Position numbers and translations under genes: made by a program. Below the pieces are notes generated by a model. The model saw only the letters and a list, made by a program, of their open reading frames with translations. It was not told where the DNA came from and did not search any database. Shown here one piece after another: positions 37,807-47,085 of a DNA stretch of 64,000 nucleotides (within the stretch, counting starts at the first letter, position 1; each line of letters begins with the position of its first letter). The stretch comes from Paracoccaceae bacterium (lineage in GTDB: Bacteria; Pseudomonadota; Alphaproteobacteria; Rhodobacterales; Rhodobacteraceae), in NCBI GenBank assembly GCA_020832445.1, contig JAFIEO010000032.1, positions 124,001 to 188,000 of the forward strand. The letters run 5' to 3'.

Positions 37807-38370
37807 ATGGATGAGGATTTCACCGAACGGCTTTTTACGCATTTTGTAGGCGGGGCTTGGCGCGCGCCTTTTGGAACGCGCGCAATGCCCGTGACCTTGC
37901 AGGACGGCCATGTGGTCGGGCAGGTCATCGCCGCAGAGCAGGCGGATATTACCCGCCTGTGCCGGACTATGCGCGGTGCGGACCCTGCGGCACGAACGCG
38001 CTTTGCTGCGCTGATTGCGCGGGCTGCGGATGATCTTGCGCAAGCACTTGCGGCGCAGGGCGTAGATGTCGGGCAGACCGCAATCGCAGCTATGTCAGCG
38101 GGTATTTGTCATGACCCTTGCACAGGTGGCGATCCGGTCTGTCTGTGCGCATCAGTCGGGCATCACGCGGCGTTGTTCGGCCGGCATCTGGGCGCGGCGG
38201 TATCTCGCGGGGGTGTTTATTGCCCGCCCCCGAACGAGGTTTTGTTTGCAACGCTGGTGGCCGGCCTTGCCGCCCATGCAGACCTGCCACCGGGGGCATT
38301 TAATTTGCTGCATGGTGACAATGCGCAGACAAAAGCGCTACTGGCGCGCGCGGGTGTGCCGTGTCTGTAG
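37807..38370 (+). CDS. Short aldehyde-dehydrogenase-like protein, probably inactive
   Basis: 187 residues. FVGGAWRAPFGTRAMPV near residue 13 resembles the start of aldehyde dehydrogenases, and ATLVAGLAAHADLPPGAFNLLHGD near 150 resembles the cofactor-binding region (LPPGVFN). The segment between them is shortened. The whole C-terminal catalytic domain, with the cysteine nucleophile and glutamate, is missing. A middle patch is unusually cysteine-rich (CHDPCTGGDPVCLC). AAGGAAACC precedes the ATG at 37807, and the frame is clean, so it may be expressed. It is either a decayed gene or a repurposed fragment. Confidence 0.6.
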   Translation: MDEDFTERLFTHFVGGAWRAPFGTRAMPVTLQDGHVVGQVIAAEQADITRLCRTMRGADPAARTRFAALIARAADDLAQALAAQGVDVGQTAIAAMSAGICHDPCTGGDPVCLCASVGHHAALFGRHLGAAVSRGGVYCPPPNEVLFATLVAGLAAHADLPPGAFNLLHGDNAQTKALLARAGVPCL

Positions 38371-38392
38371 GCGCGCATTGCCGCAATATCTG

Positions 38393-38599
38393 TTACAGAT
38401 ACATCCGCGGCCCGATGACCTTCGCGGGAATGTCCTGACGGGTTAAGCCCATTTCGGCCAGTTCCTCGTCCGACTTGCTGTTGTAGTAGCAGATACGCTG
38501 ATATGTGGGTGACATGGTTGCAAGACGCGTCACAAAAGCCAGTAGCTTTTTGCCGAATTCATTGCTGCCGCTCACTGCATTGGTTGTGATATTCGCCAT
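38393..38599 (-). CDS. DUF1127 domain protein
   Basis: A 68-residue basic protein ending YNSKSDEELAEMGLTRQDIPAKVIG, the DUF1127 (YjiS-like) signature. In Rhodobacter and Agrobacterium such small proteins affect RNA metabolism, stress response and phosphate or carbon control, often through binding RNA. The conserved tyrosine-rich region (SPTYQRICYY) precedes the motif. It is divergent from recA. Confidence 0.88.
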   Translation of the reverse strand: MANITTNAVSGSNEFGKKLLAFVTRLATMSPTYQRICYYNSKSDEELAEMGLTRQDIPAKVIGPRMYL

Positions 38600-38811
38600 T
38601 TGGAAACCCTTTGCTCAGGTGTTTCCCCCCATATGAAGGAACTTAGGTCAGAACTGCTGACTTTACCAGTGTCACCTTGACAACCCCGCCTTGCACTGCG
38701 CGTAACACTGTCGCGCATATGGCAGATCAACAGATTGTTAACCAGTTTTGGCTATGATTGCTGATAGCGAGGCAAGAAAAGTTCTCGCTTTGTGCCTTAA
38801 TTTGAATTACA

Positions 38812-38826
38812 GAACAATTAATGAAC
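38812..38826. promoter_or_regulatory. LexA-binding SOS box upstream of recA
   Basis: GAAC-AATTAAT-GAAC is a perfect instance of the alphaproteobacterial LexA site GTTC-N7-GTTC read on the other strand. It lies 49 bases before the recA ATG. An imperfect GTTC-N7-GTGC sits further upstream at 38781-38795. Confidence 0.85.
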
Positions 38827-38875
38827 AAACCTGCGATTGCCGTGCGCGGCGCGCTGTGGAATAAGGGGCGAAACA

Positions 38876-39943
38876 ATGGCTGTAGCGGATTTGCTGACAA
38901 TGACTGACAAGCGGACGGCGGAAAAACAAAAGGCGCTTGATTCAGCGCTTGCCCAGATTGAACGCCAGTTTGGCAAAGGCTCCATCATGCGGCTGGGTGC
39001 TGACAGCCCGGTGACCGAGATTGAGTCAACCTCCACAGGGTCGCTGGGTCTGGATATTGCACTTGGAATAGGTGGCTTGCCCAAAGGGCGCATTATCGAA
39101 ATTTATGGTCCTGAAAGTTCGGGCAAAACCACGCTGACGCTGCATGCCGTTGCAGAAGAACAGAAAAAAGGCGGCATTTGCGCCTTTGTGGACGCAGAAC
39201 ACGCGCTGGACCCGCAATATGCGCGCAAACTGGGTGTGAATCTGGATGACCTGCTGATTTCGCAGCCAGACACGGGTGAACAGGCGCTTGAAATCGTTGA
39301 CACGCTTGTGCGCTCGGGCGCGGTGTCGATGGTTGTGGTCGATTCGGTAGCGGCATTGACGCCGAAATCCGAACTTGAAGGCGATATGGGCGATTCGAAT
39401 GTTGGCGTGCACGCACGGCTGATGTCGCAGGCCATGCGCAAGCTGACCGGTTCTATTTCGCGGTCGAATTGCATGGTGATCTTCATCAACCAGATTCGCA
39501 TGAAAATCGGTGTGATGTTTGGCAGCCCCGAAACCACCACAGGTGGCAATGCGCTGAAATTCTATGCATCCGTCCGGCTGGATATTCGCCGGATCGGCGC
39601 AATCAAGGACCGCGATGAAGTGGTTGGCAACCAAACCCGCGTCAAGGTTGTCAAGAACAAGGTCGCGCCCCCCTTCAAACAGGTGGAATTCGACATCATG
39701 TATGGTGAAGGTATTTCCAAAACCGGCGAATTGCTGGATCTGGGCGTCAAGGCGGGTGTCGTCGAAAAATCGGGTGCGTGGTATTCCTACGGGGATGAAC
39801 GCATTGGTCAGGGGCGCGAGAACGCGAAAACCTTCCTGAAGGAAAACCCGCAACGCGCGCTGGAAATTGAAGACAAGATCCGCGCAGCCCATGGTCTGGA
39901 CTTTCCCATGGCGGAAGGCGACGCATCCCTGACCGAGGATTAA
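38876..39943 (+). CDS. recA: Recombinase RecA
   Basis: A DNA-dependent ATPase for homologous recombination and the SOS response, 355 residues. P-loop GPESSGKTT is at 78-86. [19 protein letters not shown] spans Walker B and the L1 region. [26 protein letters not shown] spans the L2 DNA-binding loop. The start [18 protein letters not shown] at 38876 follows AAGGGGCG; the open frame extends back to 38837 but would overlap the operator region. Expression is expected to be repressed by LexA. It is followed by alaS. Confidence 0.98.
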   Translation: MAVADLLTMTDKRTAEKQKALDSALAQIERQFGKGSIMRLGADSPVTEIESTSTGSLGLDIALGIGGLPKGRIIEIYGPESSGKTTLTLHAVAEEQKKGGICAFVDAEHALDPQYARKLGVNLDDLLISQPDTGEQALEIVDTLVRSGAVSMVVVDSVAALTPKSELEGDMGDSNVGVHARLMSQAMRKLTGSISRSNCMVIFINQIRMKIGVMFGSPETTTGGNALKFYASVRLDIRRIGAIKDRDEVVGNQTRVKVVKNKVAPPFKQVEFDIMYGEGISKTGELLDLGVKAGVVEKSGAWYSYGDERIGQGRENAKTFLKENPQRALEIEDKIRAAHGLDFPMAEGDASLTED

Positions 39944-39963
39944 GCGGTTCAACTTTATATAGC

Positions 39964-39997
39964 CCTTGGGTGTCTGTTTTCCGACAGGCGCCCAAGG
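39964..39997 (+). other. Long stable hairpin in the recA-alaS gap
   Basis: CCTTGGGTGTCTGT (39964-39977) pairs with ACAGGCGCCCAAGG (39984-39997), a 14-pair stem allowing two G-U pairs, with a six-base loop. No T-run follows. It may protect the recA 3' end or act in an alaS leader: a smaller ACGGG / CCCGT stem lies just before the alaS ribosome binding site. The 247-base gap has no gene. Confidence 0.6.
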
Positions 39998-40190
39998 ATA
40001 TGCTGAACAAGCCGGGGGCGTCCGGAATATGGCGTTGTTCTTGCTCGGAAATCGGAACCGCGTTGTGCTTTTCAACCTATATGGGCGCAGCACAACCCGT
40101 CAGATTACGGCTCAGGTGTGGACAGGCCCTGTCTGCGCGGATAAACGGGATTGAAACTTGTCCCGTCCCGCTTTCGCGCCGGAGTGAAAA

Positions 40191-42851
40191 ATGCCTAGTC
40201 TGAACGACATTCGCACGACTTTTCTTGATTATTTTGCCCGAAACGGTCACGCGGTGGTCGACAGCTCGCCGCTTGTGCCGCGCAATGACCCTACCTTGAT
40301 GTTCACCAATTCGGGTATGGTGCAGTTCAAGAATGTATTCACCGGATTGGAACAGCGCGATTACAACCGCGCCACCACATCGCAAAAATGTGTGCGCGCG
40401 GGCGGTAAACATAATGATCTGGACAATGTCGGCTATACGGCGCGCCACCATACATTTTTCGAAATGCTGGGGAATTTCAGCTTTGGGGATTACTTCAAGG
40501 CAGACGCAATTCCATTTGCGTGGGAATTGCTGACGCGCGATTTTGACATTCCCAAGGACCGGCTTCTGGTCACGGTATATCATACCGATGATGAAGCCGC
40601 CGAAATGTGGAAAAAAGTGGCGGGCCTGCCCGATGACCGCATAATCCGTATTCCGACTGACGACAATTTCTGGCGCATGGGGCCAACCGGCCCTTGCGGC
40701 CCCTGCACCGAGATATTTTTTGATCATGGCCCCAGCATCTGGGGCGGCCCTCCGGGCAGTGCGGAAGAAGATGGCGACCGTTTCATTGAAATCTGGAATC
40801 TGGTCTTCATGCAAAACGAACAGCATGAAGACGGCCGCCTGACCGAATTGCCGCGACAGTCGATTGACACCGGCATGGGGCTGGAACGGATTGGTGCATT
40901 GCTGCAAGGCAAGCATGATAATTACGACACCGACCTGATGCGCGCCTTGATCGAAGCGTCCTGCCACGCCACAAGTTCGGACCCCGATGGTCCGGGCAAG
41001 ACCCATCACCGCGTGATTGCCGACCATTTGCGCGCCGTGTCCTTCCTTATTGCGGATGGTGTCATGCCTGCAAATGACGGGCGTGGCTATGTGTTGCGCC
41101 GGATCATGCGCCGCGCCATGCGTCATGTGCATATGCTGGGCGCGCAAGACCCCGTTATGCACCGTCTTGTGCCCGCACTCGTCAGCGCGATGGGCAGCCA
41201 TTACACCGAATTGCGCGATGCGCAGGCCCTGATCACACAAACCCTGCACGCCGAGGAAACCCGTTTCCGGCAGACACTGGACCGCGGCCTGAAGCTGCTG
41301 GATGCCGAGTTGGAGGGGCTGCCCGAAGGGACAACCTTGTCGGGGCAGGCCGCTTTCAAACTGTATGACACGTTCGGCTTTCCGCTGGACCTGACGCAGG
41401 ACGCCTTGCGCGAACGTGGGCGCGCGGTGGATGTTGCGGGATTTGATGCCTCCATGGCAGAACAAAAGGCCCGCGCCCGCGCCAGTTGGGCAGGATCAGG
41501 TGACGCGGCCGATGCGACCATCTGGTTTGATCTGGCCGACCGCGTCGGGACCAGCGAGTTTCTTGGTTATGATATGGAAACCGCCGAAGGGCAGGTTCTT
41601 GCGCTTGTGGTGGACGGGGCAGAGGCAAAATCTGCCACGGGCGAGGTTCAGATCATCACCAACCAGACGCCGTTTTACGCCGAATCCGGCGGGCAGGTGG
41701 GCGATACCGGTTTCATCCGGTCGGGCAGCGGCGTGGCCCAGGTGACAGACACGCGCAGGTCTGCCGGTCTTATCATCCATTTTGCCAAAGTGACCGAGGG
41801 CGAGATTGTGACGGGCCAGCCCGTCAAGCTGGAGGTGGCACATGCCCGCCGCAGCGCCATTCGCGCCAACCATTCCGCGACGCATTTGCTGCATGAAGCG
41901 CTGCGCCGCGCATTGGGGGACCATGTTGCGCAAAAAGGATCGCTGAACGCGGCGGAACGGTTGCGGTTCGATTTCAGCCATGGGTCCGCGATTGGTGCGG
42001 ACCAACTGGCCCAGATCGAGGCAGAGGTGAACGCGTTTATCCGCCAGAACACGCCCGTCGATACCCGCATCATGACACCCGATGATGCCCGCGCGCTGGG
42101 GGCGCAGGCGCTGTTTGGCGAAAAATACGGCGACGAAGTGCGCGTGGTGTCGATGGGCAATCTGGCCGGTTCGGGCAAGGGCCATGACGGCAATACCTAT
42201 TCGCTGGAACTGTGCGGCGGCACCCATGTCGGGCGCACGGGCGATATTGGCGCGTTTGTCCTGCTGGGCGAGGGGGCGTCATCTGCCGGTGTGCGCCGCG
42301 TTGAGGGGCTGACAGGGCAGGCGGCGCTGGCCTATCTGCGCGCGCAGGATGCCCGTTTGTCGGAAATTGCAAGCGTGTTGAAAGCGCCCGCACAGGATGT
42401 GGGCGAGCGTGTCCGCACCCTGCTGGACGAACGCCGCGCCTTGCAAAACGAAATCGCACAGCTGAAACGTCAGGTGGCGATGGGCGGCAGCGGTGATGGT
42501 GGCGATGATGTGCGCGACGTTGCGGGGCTGAAGGTGATTGCCAAGGTCATGAACGGTGTTTCCGGCAAGGACCTGCCGTCGCTGATTGATGCGATGAAAG
42601 AAAAACTCGGGTCTGGTGTGGTTATCCTGATCGCGGATACAGGGACCAGACCCGCAGTTGCCGCCGGTGTCACTGCGGATTTGGTTGAACGGCTTTCTGC
42701 TGTCGATCTGGTGCGCGAAGTTGTCGTCGGGCTGGGCGGCAAGGGCGGTGGTGGCCGCCCTGACATGGCGCAAGGCGGTGGCGTCGATATTTCAAATGCG
42801 GATGCGGCGCTGGCCGCCGCACTGTCCCTGATAGAAAAGGAAACTGCATGA
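40191..42851 (+). CDS. alaS: Alanyl-tRNA synthetase
   Basis: A class II synthetase of 886 residues. Aminoacylation domain: [19 protein letters not shown] and [14 protein letters not shown] in the first 100 residues. Editing domain: [13 protein letters not shown] (zinc-binding HxxxH) and [14 protein letters not shown], which completes the zinc site. A coiled region and C-terminal C-Ala domain ending [11 protein letters not shown] follow. A CGGAGTG ribosome binding site precedes the ATG. The stop overlaps the DUF1330 start by four bases. Confidence 0.97.
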   Translation: MPSLNDIRTTFLDYFARNGHAVVDSSPLVPRNDPTLMFTNSGMVQFKNVFTGLEQRDYNRATTSQKCVRAGGKHNDLDNVGYTARHHTFFEMLGNFSFGDYFKADAIPFAWELLTRDFDIPKDRLLVTVYHTDDEAAEMWKKVAGLPDDRIIRIPTDDNFWRMGPTGPCGPCTEIFFDHGPSIWGGPPGSAEEDGDRFIEIWNLVFMQNEQHEDGRLTELPRQSIDTGMGLERIGALLQGKHDNYDTDLMRALIEASCHATSSDPDGPGKTHHRVIADHLRAVSFLIADGVMPANDGRGYVLRRIMRRAMRHVHMLGAQDPVMHRLVPALVSAMGSHYTELRDAQALITQTLHAEETRFRQTLDRGLKLLDAELEGLPEGTTLSGQAAFKLYDTFGFPLDLTQDALRERGRAVDVAGFDASMAEQKARARASWAGSGDAADATIWFDLADRVGTSEFLGYDMETAEGQVLALVVDGAEAKSATGEVQIITNQTPFYAESGGQVGDTGFIRSGSGVAQVTDTRRSAGLIIHFAKVTEGEIVTGQPVKLEVAHARRSAIRANHSATHLLHEALRRALGDHVAQKGSLNAAERLRFDFSHGSAIGADQLAQIEAEVNAFIRQNTPVDTRIMTPDDARALGAQALFGEKYGDEVRVVSMGNLAGSGKGHDGNTYSLELCGGTHVGRTGDIGAFVLLGEGASSAGVRRVEGLTGQAALAYLRAQDARLSEIASVLKAPAQDVGERVRTLLDERRALQNEIAQLKRQVAMGGSGDGGDDVRDVAGLKVIAKVMNGVSGKDLPSLIDAMKEKLGSGVVILIADTGTRPAVAAGVTADLVERLSAVDLVREVVVGLGGKGGGGRPDMAQGGGVDISNADAALAAALSLIEKETA

Positions 42852-43141
42852 GCGCGCTTTGGATTGCACATGTCGAAGTAACCGACGCGGACGCCTATGG
42901 CGAATACGCCAAACGCGCGACAGGGGCCATCGCGGCACATGGTGGCGTGTTTATCGCGCGGGCCGGACGCTATGTTCAGCTTGAAGGGCGCGAACGCGCG
43001 CGCAATGTGGTGGCGCGCTTTCCATCCGTGGAAGATGCCGTTGCCTGCTATAATTCGCCCGAATATCAAGAAGCGCTTGGCTTCGCCAAAGGGGCCGCAG
43101 AACGCGATCTGGTTATCGTCGAGGAAGTCAGCCCCGATTGA
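42848..43141 (+). CDS. DUF1330 family protein
   Basis: 97 residues with the DUF1330 dimeric alpha-beta barrel pattern: [20 protein letters not shown], then [21 protein letters not shown] and [13 protein letters not shown]. Function is unestablished; the family is cytosolic and ferredoxin-like in fold. The ATG overlaps the alaS stop, so it is probably translated from the alaS transcript. Confidence 0.9.
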   Translation: MSALWIAHVEVTDADAYGEYAKRATGAIAAHGGVFIARAGRYVQLEGRERARNVVARFPSVEDAVACYNSPEYQEALGFAKGAAERDLVIVEEVSPD

Positions 43142-43193
43142 ACGGGGCTGTCCGATCAGGGCATCGGCTGCGTGCTCGGTCTGAAAACGCCAT

Positions 43194-43964
43194 TTATGTG
43201 GCGAACGGGTCCGATGGGTAACCAACGCCTGTCAGGTATAATCCGTCGGGCGGGCTTACCGGCCCGCAGGCGGCACGCTCGCGCGCGGCCAGGGCGGTTT
43301 TAACATCTTCCGGTGCCCATGCGCCTGACCCCACACGCTCCAATGTGCCAACAATGCTGCGCACCTGATTGTGCAGGAATGATCGCGCGCGCAGGGAAAA
43401 GCGGAATTCCTGCCCTTCGGGCAGGGTCACGCAGTCTATGTCGATGGCGTCCAGCGTCTTGACGGGCGATGCCGCCTGACACTGGCTTGCGCGGAAGGTG
43501 GTGAAATCATGCGTGCCCAGCAGATGCTGCGCTGCGTGCTGCATGGGTGCCAGCGAAAGTGCGTGCCGGACGTGCCAGACCTGTCCTGCCTCGAATGTGG
43601 GGGGGGCGCGACGGGCCAGCAGGCGGAACAGATAGCGCCGTTCGGTTGCGGAAAAACGGGCGTGAAACCTGTCATCTACCTGCGCGCAATCAAGGATGGC
43701 AACAGGGGCAGGGCGCAGATGGTGGTTCAGGGCCTCCATCAGGCGAAAGGGGTTCCAATCGCGGCGCATCTCGCAATGGGCGACCTGACCCATGGCATGC
43801 ACACCGGTATCAGTGCGCCCCGCAGCCCCGATGGACGGCAGATCATGTTCCAGTTTTGCCAGCGCGGATTCTATCGCGCCCTGGACTGACGGCAGCGTGA
43901 CCTGACGCTGCCAGCCGCAGAACGGCCGGCCGTCATATTCAATTTTCAGGGCATATCGTGGCAT
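43194..43964 (-). CDS. truA: tRNA pseudouridine synthase A
   Basis: Forms pseudouridine at positions 38-40 of the tRNA anticodon arm. 256 residues, starting [12 protein letters not shown]. The catalytic aspartate lies in [12 protein letters not shown] near residue 52. [15 protein letters not shown] and [21 protein letters not shown] are conserved. The upstream extension to 44000 is not family-like. It lies 36 bases downstream of the SDR gene on the same strand. Confidence 0.95.
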   Translation of the reverse strand: MPRYALKIEYDGRPFCGWQRQVTLPSVQGAIESALAKLEHDLPSIGAAGRTDTGVHAMGQVAHCEMRRDWNPFRLMEALNHHLRPAPVAILDCAQVDDRFHARFSATERRYLFRLLARRAPPTFEAGQVWHVRHALSLAPMQHAAQHLLGTHDFTTFRASQCQAASPVKTLDAIDIDCVTLPEGQEFRFSLRARSFLHNQVRSIVGTLERVGSGAWAPEDVKTALAARERAACGPVSPPDGLYLTGVGYPSDPFAT

Positions 43965-44000
43965 GAACGGGCAATTAGCGCGGGCGCGCGGATTTGGCAA

Positions 44001-44852
44001 TCAGCCTTCTGCGTCCAGAATTGCGCGCAACCCGCTTTCGTAATCCGGATACAACAGTTTCAGCCCAAGTTCGCGCTTTATGCGGTCATTGCGGACACGT
44101 TTGCTGTCGGCATAAAAGCTGCGCGCCATGGGCGACAGGTCCGCATCCTCGAACGGGACTTCGGGGGGCACGGGCAACCCCGCAATGCGGGCAGCACAAG
44201 CCAGCACATCTTGCGGGGGCGCAGGCTTGTCATCGCACAGGTTATAGACGCGACTGCCGATGTCCGAATGGATTGCAAGATCCAGCGCCTGCCCGATATC
44301 GGCCTGATGAATGCGCGAAAAATACTGTCCGGGCTTTACCACGCGTTGCGCGCGCCCCTCGCGCAGTTTGGCAATCGGACCGCGCCCCGTCCCGTATATT
44401 CCCGCAAGCCGGAAGATATGCAACCGGACCCCAGCCGTGTTGCAGGCGTTTTGCCATGCGTTTTCTGCCTGCACACGCGCCTGCGCGCGTGCAGATGCAG
44501 CGTTGGGAATTGTATCTTCGTCGACCCAGCCCCCTTGCTGGTCGCCATAGACGCCGATTGTGGACAGATAACCCACCCAGCGCAGATGGGTCGCGCGTGC
44601 AATATTCGCGCCATGTGCAGCCAGAACCGGATCATCATCGCGGGGCGAAACCGATGTTAACAGATGCGTGGCTTGCGCCAGCGGCAACGGGTTTCCGGGC
44701 CAGATCAGCGGGGTAACACCGCGCTCCGTCATGGCGCGGGCCTTGTCGGTGCTGCGCGTTGTGCCAATGATGGTCCAGCCGCGCGGCAGCAAGAGCGGCT
44801 CCAGCGCCTGCGCACTGTATCCGTGCCCTATTGAGAGAAGTGTTCCTGTCAT
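44001..44852 (-). CDS. SDR family epimerase/reductase-like protein (YeeZ-like)
   Basis: 283 residues with a compact N-terminal Rossmann motif (GHGYSAQAL near residue 9) and GYLSTIGVYGDQQGGWVDE, an extended-SDR active-site region with serine and tyrosine. FRLAGIYGTGRGPIAKLREG follows. YeeZ-type proteins bind NAD(P); no substrate is known. The start at 44852 (MTGTLLSIGHG) matches the family. It is co-oriented with truA and divergent from the DMT transporter gene. Confidence 0.82.
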   Translation of the reverse strand: MTGTLLSIGHGYSAQALEPLLLPRGWTIIGTTRSTDKARAMTERGVTPLIWPGNPLPLAQATHLLTSVSPRDDDPVLAAHGANIARATHLRWVGYLSTIGVYGDQQGGWVDEDTIPNAASARAQARVQAENAWQNACNTAGVRLHIFRLAGIYGTGRGPIAKLREGRAQRVVKPGQYFSRIHQADIGQALDLAIHSDIGSRVYNLCDDKPAPPQDVLACAARIAGLPVPPEVPFEDADLSPMARSFYADSKRVRNDRIKRELGLKLLYPDYESGLRAILDAEG

Positions 44853-44966
44853 GCTGTCAGTATTGATCCAAGCGCCGGGCCACTGCAAGGGTTGGGCGCG
44901 GTATTTTCGCACTGGCGGGGCGCGGCGGGTGCTGGCAATGTGGCGAAAACTGGGAAGGTGTGATCA

Positions 44967-45422
44967 ATGACCCCTGAAACCGCAAAATACGCCTTGATCA
45001 TGCTGGCCGCAGGTGTCGGTGTGCCGGTTCTGGCGGCGCTGAATGCGCAGCTTGGGGCGCGCATCGGATCGCCCGCGATTGCGGGCGCGATGATGTTTTT
45101 GATTGCAGCGGTTGTGGCCGTGGCGGTCGCGGCAGTTCTGGGGCAGGCGAATACGGCAACAGCGCTGCCTGCACAGCCCAGATACCTGTTTTTGGCGGGC
45201 ATCCTGATTGCGTTTTACTTGTTGTCGATCTCATGGGTTGCGCCGCGTTTTGGCGTGGGCAATGCCGTGATGTTTGTGTTGTTGGGGCAGATTGCCGCGA
45301 TTTGCGTGATTGACCAGTTCGGCCTGTTCGGGGCGCGGCTGCGTCCGCTTGATCTGCCGCGCCTGATCGGAATTTTGCTGATGGCCGTGGGGGTCGTTCT
45401 GGCGCAGCGCCCGCCTTCATGA
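44967..45422 (+). CDS. DMT family transporter (DUF606/YdcZ-like)
   Basis: 151 residues forming about five membrane segments. AAGVGVPVLAALNAQLGARIG near the start and VMFVLLGQIAAICVIDQFGLFG near the end are the YdcZ/DUF606 pattern, half the size of the ten-helix EamA exporters, so it probably works as a dimer. The substrate is unknown. GGAAGG lies upstream of the ATG. Confidence 0.83.
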   Translation: MTPETAKYALIMLAAGVGVPVLAALNAQLGARIGSPAIAGAMMFLIAAVVAVAVAAVLGQANTATALPAQPRYLFLAGILIAFYLLSISWVAPRFGVGNAVMFVLLGQIAAICVIDQFGLFGARLRPLDLPRLIGILLMAVGVVLAQRPPS

Positions 45423-45481
45423 AACAGATTTATGACGCGGACAGGCTGGACCAACACGATGGCCGCTGAATCTGGTGTGAT

Positions 45482-45495
45482 TTGATCAATATCAA
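45482..45495. promoter_or_regulatory. FNR-type box upstream of ppk2
   Basis: TTGAT-CAAT-ATCAA is a perfect FNR/FnrL consensus site. Its centre is about 41 bases before a plausible start site near 45530, whose -10 element could be CATGAT at 45518-45523. That spacing is the class II activator position. The gene start is 71 bases downstream of the box. Confidence 0.7.
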
Positions 45496-45565
45496 AGACA
45501 GGTTTTCATCAATTTGCCATGATGGAACCGTGATATTTCGTCCAAACACAATTCAGGAGCAGACA

Positions 45566-46624
45566 ATGAAAGATGCCGCGCCATCCACACCCGCAATTAC
45601 GCCGGATCAGGACGTTCAGCAGACTGCGGCATCTGGCAATGACGCAGAAAATCCGTCCGTGCCTGATATTGATGCAGCCCCCCCGCAGGCGGTGACACAG
45701 GATTCTGCATTGCCCTTGCCCAAGGCAGACACGGCGCAGAAGATGAAGACAGCGCCCAAGACCTACAGGTGGGTTCCCGACCCCGCTGACTTGACCACGG
45801 ATGAGATTAATGCGTTTTTTGAATCGGATCGCTACCCTTACCGCTATAAAATGCCACGGCGGACCTATGAGCAGGAAAAGGCCCAGCTTCAGGCCGAACT
45901 GCTGAAAGTGCAGAAATGGGCCATCGATACCGGAGAGCGCTTCGTGTTCCTGTTTGAAGGGCGCGACGCTGCGGGCAAGGGCGGCACCATCAAGCGGTTC
46001 AACGAGCACCTGAACCCGCGTTTCGCGCGCGTTGTGGCACTCAACAAGCCGTCAGAACGTGAAGCGGGCCAATGGTATTTTCAACGCTATGTCGAGCATT
46101 TGCCGACATCAGGCGAAATGGTGTTTTACGACCGGTCATGGTATAATCGCGCAGGCGTTGAGCGGGTAATGGGGTTTTGCAGCCCGACAGAATATCTGGA
46201 ATTCATGCGTCAGGCCCCGGAATTTGAACGTATGCTGGTGCGGTCCGGCATCCGGCTGCACAAGTTCTGGTTTTCTGTCACACCCGAAGAACAGTTGCGC
46301 CGCTTTACCGCGCGCGAAACAGACCCGCTAAAACGCTGGAAACTGTCGCCCATCGATAAGGCCAGCCTTGGCAAATGGGACGAATACACCCAAGCCAAGG
46401 AAGCGATGTTCTTTTATACCGACACCGCCGATGCGCCGTGGACTGTCATCAAATCCAAAGACAAGAAACGCGCGCGGCTGGAATGCATGAAGCATTTTCT
46501 GTCCACGCTTGATTATCCTGACAAAGACCCCGAGATTGCAAGAAAGCCTGATCCCCTGATCGTAGGGCGCGCGCGTCATGTGGTTCTGTCCGGCGCGGAG
46601 CTGGGCCATGTCATGGGTGCATAA
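45566..46624 (+). CDS. ppk2: Polyphosphate kinase 2
   Basis: Transfers phosphate between polyphosphate and nucleotides. The 352-residue protein has Walker A EGRDAAGKGG at 131-140. Walker B and the lid follow (MVFYDRSWYNRAGVERVMG), with ETDPLKRWKLSPID and DTADAPWTVIKSKDKKRAR, all PPK2 signatures. About 80 N-terminal residues are an acidic, alanine- and proline-rich extension without known fold. The start follows CAGGAGCAGACA. The FNR box upstream suggests oxygen control. Whether it prefers ADP or GDP cannot be read. Confidence 0.93.
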   Translation: MKDAAPSTPAITPDQDVQQTAASGNDAENPSVPDIDAAPPQAVTQDSALPLPKADTAQKMKTAPKTYRWVPDPADLTTDEINAFFESDRYPYRYKMPRRTYEQEKAQLQAELLKVQKWAIDTGERFVFLFEGRDAAGKGGTIKRFNEHLNPRFARVVALNKPSEREAGQWYFQRYVEHLPTSGEMVFYDRSWYNRAGVERVMGFCSPTEYLEFMRQAPEFERMLVRSGIRLHKFWFSVTPEEQLRRFTARETDPLKRWKLSPIDKASLGKWDEYTQAKEAMFFYTDTADAPWTVIKSKDKKRARLECMKHFLSTLDYPDKDPEIARKPDPLIVGRARHVVLSGAELGHVMGA

Positions 46625-46648
46625 CCGGATGGTGCGCCAAAATGAAAA

Positions 46649-46673
46649 GGCGGGCCAGATGGCCCGCCTTTTT
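46649..46673 (+). terminator. Rho-independent terminator of ppk2
   Basis: GGCGGGCC (46649-46656) pairs perfectly with GGCCCGCC (46661-46668) around AGAT, followed by TTTTT. It lies 25 bases after the ppk2 stop. It could also act for the convergent small gene on the minus strand, as GAAAA precedes the stem. Confidence 0.9.
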
Positions 46674-46702
46674 CGACAGCTTGCATTGCCTGTGACGGGC
46701 AA

Positions 46703-46879
46703 TCAGGCTTTGCTGGTGCCGTGGTTGTTTGCGTGCTGTGCCGTGTGAAACTGGGCCACAAGACGTGCCCAGCCCTTGCGGATACCTGCCTGAATGTATG
46801 CTGCGCGCAGGCGGCGGGCGTCTTGCTCCAGACGGGTCACGTCCAGAATTGTCGGTGCGGAATCGTGAAGTTGTGTCAT
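46703..46879 (-). CDS. Small conserved protein (RSP_7527-like)
   Basis: 58 residues, MTQLHDSAPTILDVT then RLEQDARRLRAAYIQAGIRK. The arginine-rich amphipathic helix resembles the small RSP_7527-type proteins of Rhodobacter and also the basic part of DUF1127 proteins. The start at 46879 is preferred over 46933, whose extra residues fall near the divergent promoter. No function is known; it may bind nucleic acid. Confidence 0.6.
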   Translation of the reverse strand: MTQLHDSAPTILDVTRLEQDARRLRAAYIQAGIRKGWARLVAQFHTAQHANNHGTSKA

Positions 46880-46998
46880 TTTGTAAGCCTTGCCATAGTG
46901 TTTGTCTGTTGCGTTAAGAAATAGACGCTGCATCGCAGCATTGCGAGGGACAATACGGAAAGCCCGTTATGCAACCAGTGCATCCCTGTTCACATCGC

Positions 46999-47027
46999 TT
47001 GCCACGTTAGCGCTAACTGTTTATAGG
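46999..47027 (+). promoter_or_regulatory. edd promoter with a LacI-family-like operator in its spacer
   Basis: TTGCCA (46999-47004) and TATAGG (47022-47027) stand 17 bases apart. The perfect palindrome GTTAGCGCTAAC at 47006-47017 fills the spacer. The CG-centred palindrome with GTTA/TAAC arms is typical of LacI/GntR-type sugar repressors. Bound repressor would block RNA polymerase. The regulator gene is not in this window. Confidence 0.6.
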
Positions 47028-47085
47028 AAGGCAGGACACTGAACTTACGCCCGCGCGCTTACCGCGCCAGCCAATCGGAGGGATC

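Noticed and set aside
40077-41465. 462-codon open frame on the minus strand opposite alaS
   Set aside because: Overlaps the conserved aminoacylation domain of alaS and shows no protein family signature.
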